From NCBI RefSeq assembly GCF_028868675.1, contig NZ_JAGWUA010000019.1:1-40405 (forward strand): DNA of 40,405 nt, given 5' to 3'. The notes beneath the pieces were generated by a model, which was not told the DNA's origin, searched no databases, and saw nothing but the letters and a program-made list of their open reading frames with translations. Positions 17,337 to 23,918 of this stretch are shown here, in pieces. The position numbers were made by a program, and so were the translations under genes. The first letter of the stretch is position 1. Each line of letters begins with the position of its first letter. The stretch comes from Bradyrhizobium sp. (GTDB taxonomy: Bacteria; Pseudomonadota; Alphaproteobacteria; Rhizobiales; Xanthobacteraceae).

Positions 17337-18104
17337 GTGCTGGAGGTCCAGGGGCTCGTGAAGCGCTTCGGCGGCTTCACGGCCGTCAACAACGTGTCGT
17401 TCAGGGTCGATCGGGGCGAGATCCTCGGCTTGATCGGCCCCAACGGCTCGGGCAAGAGTACGATCTTCAACATGCTCTCCGGCACGCAAGCGCCAACGTC
17501 GGGCTCGATCGTGTTCGCTGGCGCGGAGATCGGCGGCCTTGCACCGCACCGGATCATCAATGGCGGCATCGGCCGCACCTTCCAGATTCCGCGGCCGTTC
17601 CGCCGTCTGACCATCTTCGAGAACGTGTCTCTTGCCGGCTTCTACGGCCAGGGCCGGCACAGCCGCGCCAAGGCCGAGCAGGCGGCCGAGCGTGCGCTCG
17701 CCATGGTCGGGCTGCCGACCGACCGCCACGCCGCCGTCGACGGCCTCGGCGCGGCCGGCCTGAAGAAGCTCGAACTGGCGAAGGCGCTCGCCACCGGGCC
17801 AAGGCTCCTGCTCGCCGACGAAAGCCTCGGCGGTCTCGACGAGGCGGAGATGGACCAGGCCGCCGACATGTTGCGCAAGATCCGCGACGATCTCGGCATC
17901 ACCATCATCTGGGTCGAGCACATCATGGGCGTGCTGATGCGGGTCGTCGACCGCGTCATGGTGCTCGATCATGGCGAGAAGATCTCCGAAGGTTCGCCGA
18001 GCGCGGTGGCCGGCGACCCCAGGGTCATCGAGGTCTATCTCGGCACCGACGCGGAGACCACGCAGGCCGCGGCCGCCGAAGCGCGCCGCCGTGTCGGAGG
18101 CTAG
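17337..18104 (+). CDS. ABC transporter ATP-binding protein, LivG-like, atypical signature
   Basis: A 255-residue ATPase of the LivG branch: Walker A GPNGSGKS (34-41), IGRTFQIPRPFRRLTIFENV as the LivG-typical Q-loop region, and the switch WVEHIMGVLMRVVDRV. The signature position reads LGAAGLKKLELAKAL in place of LSxGQ, and Walker B reads LLLADESLGGLD, with Ser replacing the usual Pro of DEP. These changes are conserved in style with some LivG variants, so the protein is probably active, but the departure is real. Start: GTG 17337 has GGAG (17326-17329) 7 bases upstream; GTG 17331 would leave only 1 base. It follows the binding protein by 29 bases. Confidence 0.9.
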   Translation: MLEVQGLVKRFGGFTAVNNVSFRVDRGEILGLIGPNGSGKSTIFNMLSGTQAPTSGSIVFAGAEIGGLAPHRIINGGIGRTFQIPRPFRRLTIFENVSLAGFYGQGRHSRAKAEQAAERALAMVGLPTDRHAAVDGLGAAGLKKLELAKALATGPRLLLADESLGGLDEAEMDQAADMLRKIRDDLGITIIWVEHIMGVLMRVVDRVMVLDHGEKISEGSPSAVAGDPRVIEVYLGTDAETTQAAAAEARRRVGG

Positions 18105-18108
18105 CGCC

Positions 18109-18813
18109 ATGCTCGAGCTTCGAAACGTCGATGCGGGCTATGGCAGCTTCCAGGCGCTGTTCGACGTCAATATCGAAGTCAGGGCGGGCGAAGCCGTCGG
18201 CGTCATCGGACCGAACGGGGCCGGCAAGACCACCCTGATGCGGGTGATCTCCGGCCTGATCCGGCCCTCGCGCGGCGGCATCAAAATGGAGGGCGCCGAC
18301 GTCGTGGCGACGCCGGCGCACCGCATCGTCGGCCTCGGCATCGCGCATGTGCCGGAAAACCGCCGGCTGTTTCCGCGGCTGTCGGTCGACGACAACCTGA
18401 AGATGGGCGCCTTCATGCCGGAGGCGCGCGCCCGTTATGCCGAACGGCTGGAGATCGTGTTCGGCCTGTTTCCGCGCCTGAAGGAACGCCGCCACCAGAT
18501 GGCGGGCACCATGTCGGGCGGCGAGCAGCAGATGTGCGCGATCGGCCGCGCCTTGATGTCGGGCCCGAAGCTGCTGCTGCTCGACGAGCCCTCGGCGGGC
18601 CTGGCGCCCGTCGTGGTGCAGCAGGTGTTTGAACTGGTGAAGCGCATCCGCGCCAGCGGCCTGACGGTCCTGATCGTCGAGCAGAACGTGCAGCAGGTGC
18701 TGCACGCGGTCGATCGCGCCTATCTGATCGAGGCCGGCACCATCCGCGCCTCCGGCTCTTCGGCCGAGATGCTGGCGAGCGACACGGTCAAGGAAGCTTA
18801 TCTCGGGGTGTGA
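18109..18813 (+). CDS. ABC transporter ATP-binding protein, LivF-like
   Basis: A 234-residue ATPase of the LivF branch with Walker A GPNGAGKT, the LivF-typical GLGIAHVPENRRLFPRLSVDDN segment, signature MSGGEQQMCAIGRAL, and Walker B LLLLDEPSAGLAP with switch IVEQNV. All motifs are canonical, so this subunit can hydrolyse ATP even if the LivG partner is weak. It begins 4 bases after the LivG-like stop and is followed 12 bases later by the LivH-like permease. It would form a heterodimer with the LivG-like ATPase at the inner membrane. Confidence 0.94.
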   Translation: MLELRNVDAGYGSFQALFDVNIEVRAGEAVGVIGPNGAGKTTLMRVISGLIRPSRGGIKMEGADVVATPAHRIVGLGIAHVPENRRLFPRLSVDDNLKMGAFMPEARARYAERLEIVFGLFPRLKERRHQMAGTMSGGEQQMCAIGRALMSGPKLLLLDEPSAGLAPVVVQQVFELVKRIRASGLTVLIVEQNVQQVLHAVDRAYLIEAGTIRASGSSAEMLASDTVKEAYLGV

Positions 18814-18825
18814 GGGCGGCGGACC

Positions 18826-19707
18826 ATGCAGGCGTTTCTGGACGTCTTCGACATCTACCTGTTGGAGGCAGTGATCAACGGCATTCTGCTCGGCGGCGTG
18901 CTGGCGCTGCTCGCGCTCGGTCTCAACCTGATCTTCGGCGTCATCGACGTGACCTGGATCTGCTATGCCGAACTCGTGATGATCGGCATGTACGCCATGT
19001 ATTTCCTGGTGCAGGTCTATGGCGTCAGCTATTTCATCGCCGCGCCGCTCACCATCCTGCTGGTCGCGATCCTCGGCGCAGCGCTGCACTATCTCGTGAT
19101 CGCGCCGCTCCTGACCGCGCCGCCGATCAACCAATTGCTCGCCACCGGCGGCGTGCTGTTCGTGCTGCAGAGCTTTGCGACCGTCGCGTTCGGCATCGAC
19201 TTCCGCAATCTCGGCATCCGCCTGCCGGTGCTCGCCCTCGGCGACATGAATTTCAGCTATGCGCGGCTGCTGTCGTTCCTGGCAGCGGTGGTCGGCATGG
19301 TCGCGGTCTATCTGTTCATGACGCGCACCTTCACCGGCACCGCGATCCGCGCCATCTCGCAGGATCGCCAGATCATGGCGCTGATGGGGGTCGACACCAG
19401 GCGGATCTATCTCGTCACCTCCGCGCTCGGCGGCGCGCTGGCGGGGCTCGCCGCGAGCCTCCTGGTGCTGCAGTACGACGTGCATCCGTTCGTCGGTCTG
19501 ACGTTCGGGCCGATCACCTTCCTGATCTGCGTGCTCGGCGGCCTCGGCAATTTCATCGGCGGCTTCATCGCCTCCTTCGTGTTCGCCGAGATCATCTCGC
19601 TCGGCGGTCTGTTCTCCGACCTCGAATGGGGCTACGTGCTGGCGTTCGCCTTCTTCATCGTCATGATGTTCATCCGGCCGGCCGGCCTGCTCGCGAGGCG
19701 CTCATGA
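18826..19707 (+). CDS. Branched-chain amino acid-type ABC permease, LivH-like
   Basis: A 293-residue inner-membrane permease with about eight hydrophobic segments. NGILLGGVLALLALGLNLIFGVIDV is the family's N-terminal signature, and the coupling region FTGTAIRAISQDRQIMALMGVDTRRI matches the LivH EAA-like loop. The C-terminal block FLICVLGGLGNFIGGFIASF is typical. Its stop overlaps the start of the LivM-like gene by 4 bases (ATGA), which couples their synthesis. The pair forms the transport channel. Confidence 0.94.
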   Translation: MQAFLDVFDIYLLEAVINGILLGGVLALLALGLNLIFGVIDVTWICYAELVMIGMYAMYFLVQVYGVSYFIAAPLTILLVAILGAALHYLVIAPLLTAPPINQLLATGGVLFVLQSFATVAFGIDFRNLGIRLPVLALGDMNFSYARLLSFLAAVVGMVAVYLFMTRTFTGTAIRAISQDRQIMALMGVDTRRIYLVTSALGGALAGLAASLLVLQYDVHPFVGLTFGPITFLICVLGGLGNFIGGFIASFVFAEIISLGGLFSDLEWGYVLAFAFFIVMMFIRPAGLLARRS

Positions 19708-20687
19708 CGTCGCAGGGCCGGCTTGCGGCGTGGGGGATCGGGCTCGCGGCGCTCGTCGCGCTGCCCTTCGTCTATCGTGATCCCTATCACCTGCACATTC
19801 TGGTGCTGATCCTGATCTGGTCCTTCGCCTATACGTCGTGGTCGATGATGGGACGATTCGGTCTGGTCTCGCTCGGCCACGGCGGCTTCATGGGGGTGGG
19901 CGCCTACGTCACCGCGCTGCTCTGGAACCATCTCGGCCTGACGCCGTGGATCGGCATCCCCATCGGCATGGCGGCGGCCGGTCTGCTGGCGCTGCTGGTT
20001 GGTTATCCCTGCTTCCGCTTCCGTATCACCGGACACTATTTCGTGCTGGTGACGCTGGCGCTGTCCGGCATCGTGTTGCAGGTCATCACCGCCACGCGCG
20101 ACTACACCGGCGGCTCGCTCGGCTACACCCCGAACCGCGCCGCGACCAACCGGCTGCTGGCGCTGCAGTTCGACGACAAGACTACCTGGTACCTGATTGC
20201 GCTCGCGGTCTGGCTCGCCGGCCTAGCGATCTGGCACTGGGTCGATCGCAGCATGAGCCGCCAAGCGCTGGAGGCGATCTCGGAGGACGAAGACGCTGCC
20301 GCTGCCGCCGGCGTGGACGTGACGGCGGAGAAATTGAAGATCACGCTGATCAGCGCGCTGATGACGGCGCTGGCGGGCGCGGTCTACTGCCAATACCAGA
20401 TGTTCGTTACCCCTGACACGGTGAGCGGCATCTCGGTGTCGCTGCAGATGGTATTCGCCGCCATCGTCGGCGGGCTCTATGTCTCGCTCGGACCGACGGT
20501 CGGGGCCGTCATCACCATCCTGCTCGCGGAGACGCTGCGCATCGGCTTCGGAACCAGGGCGGTCGGCTGGGACAACCTCGTCTACGGCGTCCTGCTCGTG
20601 CTCTTCATCATCTTCCTTCCCAAAGGCATCCTTGGTAGCGTGCTCGAACGACTGAAGCCGCAACGCAAGGCATCGCCGAGCCCATGA
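19704..20687 (+). CDS. Branched-chain amino acid-type ABC permease, LivM-like
   Basis: A 327-residue permease with about eight to nine hydrophobic segments. GRFGLVSLGHGGFMGVGAYV is the LivM signature for the region after the second helix, and SRQALEAISEDEDAAAAAGV is the coupling loop, here with four acidic residues in a row where LivM usually has DExxA. The C-terminal VFAAIVGGLYVSLGPTVGA is canonical. It overlaps LivH by ATGA at its 5' end and overlaps the polyphosphate kinase 2 gene by ATGA at its 3' end, so all three are translationally linked. Confidence 0.94.
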   Translation: MTSQGRLAAWGIGLAALVALPFVYRDPYHLHILVLILIWSFAYTSWSMMGRFGLVSLGHGGFMGVGAYVTALLWNHLGLTPWIGIPIGMAAAGLLALLVGYPCFRFRITGHYFVLVTLALSGIVLQVITATRDYTGGSLGYTPNRAATNRLLALQFDDKTTWYLIALAVWLAGLAIWHWVDRSMSRQALEAISEDEDAAAAAGVDVTAEKLKITLISALMTALAGAVYCQYQMFVTPDTVSGISVSLQMVFAAIVGGLYVSLGPTVGAVITILLAETLRIGFGTRAVGWDNLVYGVLLVLFIIFLPKGILGSVLERLKPQRKASPSP

Positions 20688-21619
20688 ACAGGAAGTCCTC
20701 GAAATCGCTCGCCGCGCAACTCGATCCCTTCATCGCGCCCTTCCGGTTCGACGGGTCCGGCAAGTTCCACCTGAAGTCGCACGAGACCAGCGCCAAGGGC
20801 GGGCTCGACAAGCAGGCGGCGGAGGAGATCCTCGAGGCGAACAAGAAGTATCTCTCCGATTTTCAGGAGCGGCTCTACGCCCAGGACCGCTGGTCGGTGC
20901 TCTTGATCTTCCAGGGCATGGACGCCGCCGGCAAGGACTCCGCGATCAAGGCGATCTTCGACGGCGTCAATCCGCAGGGCTGCGAGGTCTATGCCTTCAA
21001 GCAACCGACCAGCCACGAACTCGACCATGACTTCCTCTGGCGCTGCATGGTCGCGCTGCCGGAGCGCGGCCGCATCGGCATCTTCAACCGCTCCTATTAC
21101 GAGGAATGCCTGGTGACGCGGGTGCATCCCGATCTCCTCGCCAAGGAGAAGCTGCCGCCGCGACTCGTCACCAAGGGCATCTGGCGGGAGCGGTTCGAGG
21201 ACATCTCCGCCGTCGAACGCTATCTGACGCGCAACGGCACGGTGATCCTGAAATTCTTCCTCAACGTCTCCAGGGAGGAGCAGCGCCAGCGCTTTCTGGA
21301 GCGGCTGGAGGTCCCTGCCAAGCAGTGGAAATTTTCCATGGGCGACATCAGCGAGCGGGCGCTGTGGCCGCGCTACCAAGCGGTGTACCAGGACATCGTT
21401 CGGCATACCGCGACCTCCTTCGCGCCCTGGTACGTCGTGCCGGCCGACCACAAGTGGTTCGCCCGCGTCGTGATCGGTTCGGTGATCGTGGCGGCTCTGG
21501 AGCGGCTTGATCTGCATTTCCCGCGCGCCGACAAGGCCTCGCTGCGCGAGTTCGACGATGTGCGCAAGGCGCTCGAGCGGGAAGGGAAGAAGGGCAAGGA
21601 CAAGAAGCGGACGAGGTGA
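20684..21619 (+). CDS. Polyphosphate kinase 2 family protein
   Basis: A 311-residue cytosolic kinase of the PPK2 family, which transfers phosphate between polyphosphate and nucleotides. Walker A is FQGMDAAGKDS (76-86), the Walker B-like motif is IFNRSYYEE (133-141), and GVNPQGCEVYAFKQPT with HDFLWR between them are PPK2 hallmarks. One PPK2 domain is present, as in single-domain members that phosphorylate NMP or NDP; the acceptor class cannot be fixed here. The C-terminus is Lys/Arg-rich. The ATG lies in an ATGA overlap with the LivM-like gene, an unusual partnership in which the kinase is made together with an importer. Confidence 0.93.
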   Translation: MNRKSSKSLAAQLDPFIAPFRFDGSGKFHLKSHETSAKGGLDKQAAEEILEANKKYLSDFQERLYAQDRWSVLLIFQGMDAAGKDSAIKAIFDGVNPQGCEVYAFKQPTSHELDHDFLWRCMVALPERGRIGIFNRSYYEECLVTRVHPDLLAKEKLPPRLVTKGIWRERFEDISAVERYLTRNGTVILKFFLNVSREEQRQRFLERLEVPAKQWKFSMGDISERALWPRYQAVYQDIVRHTATSFAPWYVVPADHKWFARVVIGSVIVAALERLDLHFPRADKASLREFDDVRKALEREGKKGKDKKRTR

Positions 21620-21717
21620 CGGCGCGGCCGCGGCGCAGGCGGGAACGGACGCTTGATCGGGCCGGCAAATGCTCTACGGTGAGGTTTGCGTCACTGCGTT
21701 TTCGATTCGAGGATTTC

Positions 21718-21987
21718 GTGCTCAGACCGGCTCTCGCGCTGTTCGCGTTCGCTGCTGCTGCTGTCGTCGTCGCCGGGCCGGCGCGCGCCCAGACTTACGA
21801 TCCGGCCTATCCAGTCTGCATGCACGTCTTCGGCGAGTTGGAAGGCGAGCGGATGGATTGCATCTTCACCTCGCTGGAGCACTGCCGCGCCTCGGCCTTC
21901 GGCCGTCCGGCGATGTGCCTGGTCAACCCCTATTTCGCACCCGCTCCGCCGATGCGGTCGCAGTCGTCGGGGCGGCGCAAGCACTGA
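21718..21987 (+). CDS. DUF3551 secreted small protein
   Basis: An 89-residue protein starting at GTG 21718, with CGAGGA (21708-21713) as ribosome site. Longer in-frame extension to 21616 overlaps the PPK2 end and is Arg-rich, unlike a signal peptide. A clean signal peptide (about 1-24, PARA-Q) is followed by a mature part YPVCMHVFGELEGERMDCIF...CRASAFGRPAMCLVNPYF with four cysteines in the DUF3551 spacing. DUF3551 is expanded in Bradyrhizobium and relatives, with unknown function. It lies alone between PPK2 and a long non-coding stretch. Confidence 0.85.
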   Translation: MLRPALALFAFAAAAVVVAGPARAQTYDPAYPVCMHVFGELEGERMDCIFTSLEHCRASAFGRPAMCLVNPYFAPAPPMRSQSSGRRKH

Positions 21988-22090
21988 GTGGCGGGGTGGG
22001 CATTGTCTTCATCGGAACGACCTCGATCGCGCCGATGCAACATGCTGTTGTCTAAGAGATGCTCAAGAATGTAGGGATCGTGTTCGCGCG

Positions 22091-22109
22091 CGCCGACTTC
22101 GCGTCGGCG
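22091..22109 (+). other. Perfect 7-bp hairpin
   Basis: CGCCGAC and GTCGGCG pair around a TTCGC loop. It lies 104 bases after the DUF3551 stop. No T-run follows (AGGTAAAT), so a terminator role is possible only in a factor-dependent way. Confidence 0.3.
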
Positions 22110-22303
22110 AGGTAAATGCCTCGGTTGCGGCGCTTAACTGCCGTTCATGACCTGGATTAGGTTAATGGCGAACGCATGTGGCGCGAACGCACGATGCCGA
22201 AATCTGGAACTCGTTGTATGCTCGGAACCATGCGGACGAAGCGGCCGTTTTCGCCGGCCTGCGCCGTTGATCCGTCTTGACAGCCTGATGTCATGGGAGG
22301 AGC

Positions 22304-22426
22304 ATGTCGTTGGTCGCCATCGGCGACGCATGTTGTCCACATCATGAGCAAGGGGAGGTCTATGACTCCACCTCCGCAAATCCAGCCGCGTTGATTGCGA
22401 TGGAGCTCGTTCGGACTATCGCATAG
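22304..22426 (+). CDS. Possible 40-residue small protein
   Basis: ATG 22304 is preceded by GGGAGGAG (22295-22302), and the frame runs 40 codons to TAG. The peptide starts MSLVAIGDACCPHHEQ, with paired Cys and paired His, and ends in a hydrophobic helix-like ALIAMELVRTIA. The ribosome site is strong but close (3 bases or less). Codon use does not settle it, and I do not recognise the peptide. It is listed because the stretch otherwise has no gene. Confidence 0.22.
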   Translation: MSLVAIGDACCPHHEQGEVYDSTSANPAALIAMELVRTIA

Positions 22427-22592
22427 CGGCGACAACCGCGAACGGCACGCCGGGTCATGGTGAAGCGGGCTGCATCAGTGAGGCAAGGCCCCTTACCGGC
22501 CCGGCGCTGTATTCCAATAATTCCGCGTTTTCTTCCGGCGATGCCGTCGTCGGAAAGATGGTTTTCGCGTGTCGTTCTCCCTCCTCCTCGCC

Positions 22593-22631
22593 GTCGTTTC
22601 GGGGCACGTGGTTGTGCGACCCCGGAATGAC
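22593..22631. repeat. REP-like palindromic element, copy 2
   Basis: GTCGTT (22593-22598) and AATGAC (22626-22631) are outer arms with one mismatch. Inside, CGGGG pairs with CCCCG and CAC with GTG around GTGGTT. The end CCCCGGAATGAC and the arm layout recall the element at 6131-6165, whose arms are perfect. Two copies in 40 kb of intergenic DNA suggest a dispersed family. Confidence 0.45.
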
Positions 22632-22757
22632 GGGAGGCGCGCGTTGGCGCGCTTCCTCAAACTTCGCTCTTGCCTCGGCTCCGGCATCGGCATTCATTTG
22701 CCTGAGGTAACAGGTGTGCCGGCTTGCGCTGGCGGCGCCGGAAGGATGGGGGAGGGG

Positions 22758-23759
22758 ATGACGTGTTCGGCCAAGGCCGCGCTTTGCGGCGCCGTGACTG
22801 CTCTTGGCGTCTGGATGGGGCTCGCCGCGGTCGCGCCGCCCGCCGTCGCCCAATCCTTCCCGTCGCGTCCGGTCACTTTGGTGGTGCCTTTTGCGGCCGG
22901 CGGGCCGACCGACACGCTGGCGCGAATCCTGGCCGAACGGGCGGCGGCCGAGATCCACGGAACGGTCGTGATCGAGAACGTCGCCGGCGCCTCCGGCAGC
23001 ATCGCAGGCGCTCGCGTCGCCCGCGCGACGCCGGACGGCACCACGATCACCATTGGCCATTGGGGCACGCATGTGCTGAACGGTGCGATCTACAAACTAT
23101 CCTACGACGTGATGGCGGATTTCGAGCCGGTCGCGCTGATCGCGAGCGGGCCGCAGCTCATCGTCGGCAGGAAGGCGCTCAAGGCCGACACGCTGAAGGA
23201 GCTGATCGCATGGTTGAAGGACAATCCGAACGGGGCCACCGCCGGAACGGCGGGCCCCGGCTCCGGCGCGCATGTCGCCGGCGTCTTCTTCAAGAGCAAG
23301 ACCGGCACTGAATTCCAGTTCGTACCCTATCGCGGTGCGGGCCCGGCCATGATCGATCTCGTTGCGGGCCAGATCGACATGATCTTCGACCAGGCGACCA
23401 ATTCGCTGCCGCAGATCAGGAACGGCGCCATCAAGGCCTTTGCGGTGACCTCGCCGACGCGGCTTGCGTCGGCGCCCGACATTCCGACCGTCGACGAGGC
23501 CGGCGTCCCTGGGCTCTACATCGCCTATTGGCACGGCATCTGGGCGCCGAAGAACACGCCGAAGGACATCGTCGACAAGCTCAACGCGGCGATCGTGGCC
23601 GCGCTCGCCGATCCCGCTGTTCGCGCGCGCTTTGCGGAACTCGGCCAGGAGATTCCGCCGCTGGATCGGCAATCGTCCGCCGCGCTCGGGGCGTTCCAGA
23701 AGGCGGAAACCGAGAAGTGGTGGCCGATCGTCAAGGCAGCCGACATCAAGCCGGAGTAG
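22758..23759 (+). CDS. TctC/Bug-family tricarboxylate-type substrate-binding protein
   Basis: A 333-residue periplasmic protein with a signal peptide (about 1-31, AVA-Q). The mature start SFPSRPVTLVVPFAAGGPTD is the classic Bug opening, followed by VIENVAGASGS, and PDGTTITIGHWGTHVLN, the region that closes over the carboxylate ligand. Bug proteins bind di- and tricarboxylates or other acids for TTT transporters, though many are orphans, as here: no TctA or TctB membrane subunit is in the window. ATG 22758 is chosen; an in-frame ATG at 22746 would add four residues, and neither has ideal spacing to the G-rich ribosome site. Confidence 0.93.
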   Translation: MTCSAKAALCGAVTALGVWMGLAAVAPPAVAQSFPSRPVTLVVPFAAGGPTDTLARILAERAAAEIHGTVVIENVAGASGSIAGARVARATPDGTTITIGHWGTHVLNGAIYKLSYDVMADFEPVALIASGPQLIVGRKALKADTLKELIAWLKDNPNGATAGTAGPGSGAHVAGVFFKSKTGTEFQFVPYRGAGPAMIDLVAGQIDMIFDQATNSLPQIRNGAIKAFAVTSPTRLASAPDIPTVDEAGVPGLYIAYWHGIWAPKNTPKDIVDKLNAAIVAALADPAVRARFAELGQEIPPLDRQSSAALGAFQKAETEKWWPIVKAADIKPE

Positions 23760-23856
23760 CGTGCCCGCATCCGTCTTCCGGGTCGCGAAATCCGGTGGCG
23801 GTCTGCATCATCCTGCACGGCAGGAAGGCATCGCTGCGCTGCGAAATCCAACGTTC

Positions 23857-23893
23857 TTGATCTCCATCAACGCCTGACCGACAATGTTTGTCG
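23857..23893 (+). promoter_or_regulatory. Probable malic-enzyme promoter with overlapping palindrome
   Basis: TTGATC (23857-23862), a 17-base spacer and GACAAT (23880-23885) form a 4/6 plus 4/6 sigma70-type pair. The perfect palindrome CGACAA-TGT-TTGTCG (23879-23893) covers the -10 element and the likely start site near 23892, just where a repressor would act or where the RNA's 5' end would begin. Confidence 0.45.
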
Positions 23894-23918
23894 AATAAGA
23901 AATCTTTCGGGGGAATTC

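Larger units (their letters stand above)
21988..22757. other. 770-base stretch without a convincing gene
   Basis: Frames here lack the G/C third-position bias of neighbouring genes. The stretch holds a 7+7 hairpin CGCCGAC-TTCGC-GTCGGCG (22091-22109), a possible 40-codon frame (22304-22426), and a second REP-like palindrome (22593-22631). The part from about 22000 to 22450 is visibly more A/T-rich. A promoter for the TctC gene should lie near its right end, but none stands out. It may be decayed sequence or hold a small RNA. Confidence 0.45.

Noticed and set aside
22455..23072. Minus-strand frame opposite the TctC start and the REP-like element
   Set aside because: No ribosome site or family motif; the plus-strand binding protein is unambiguous from its signal peptide on.
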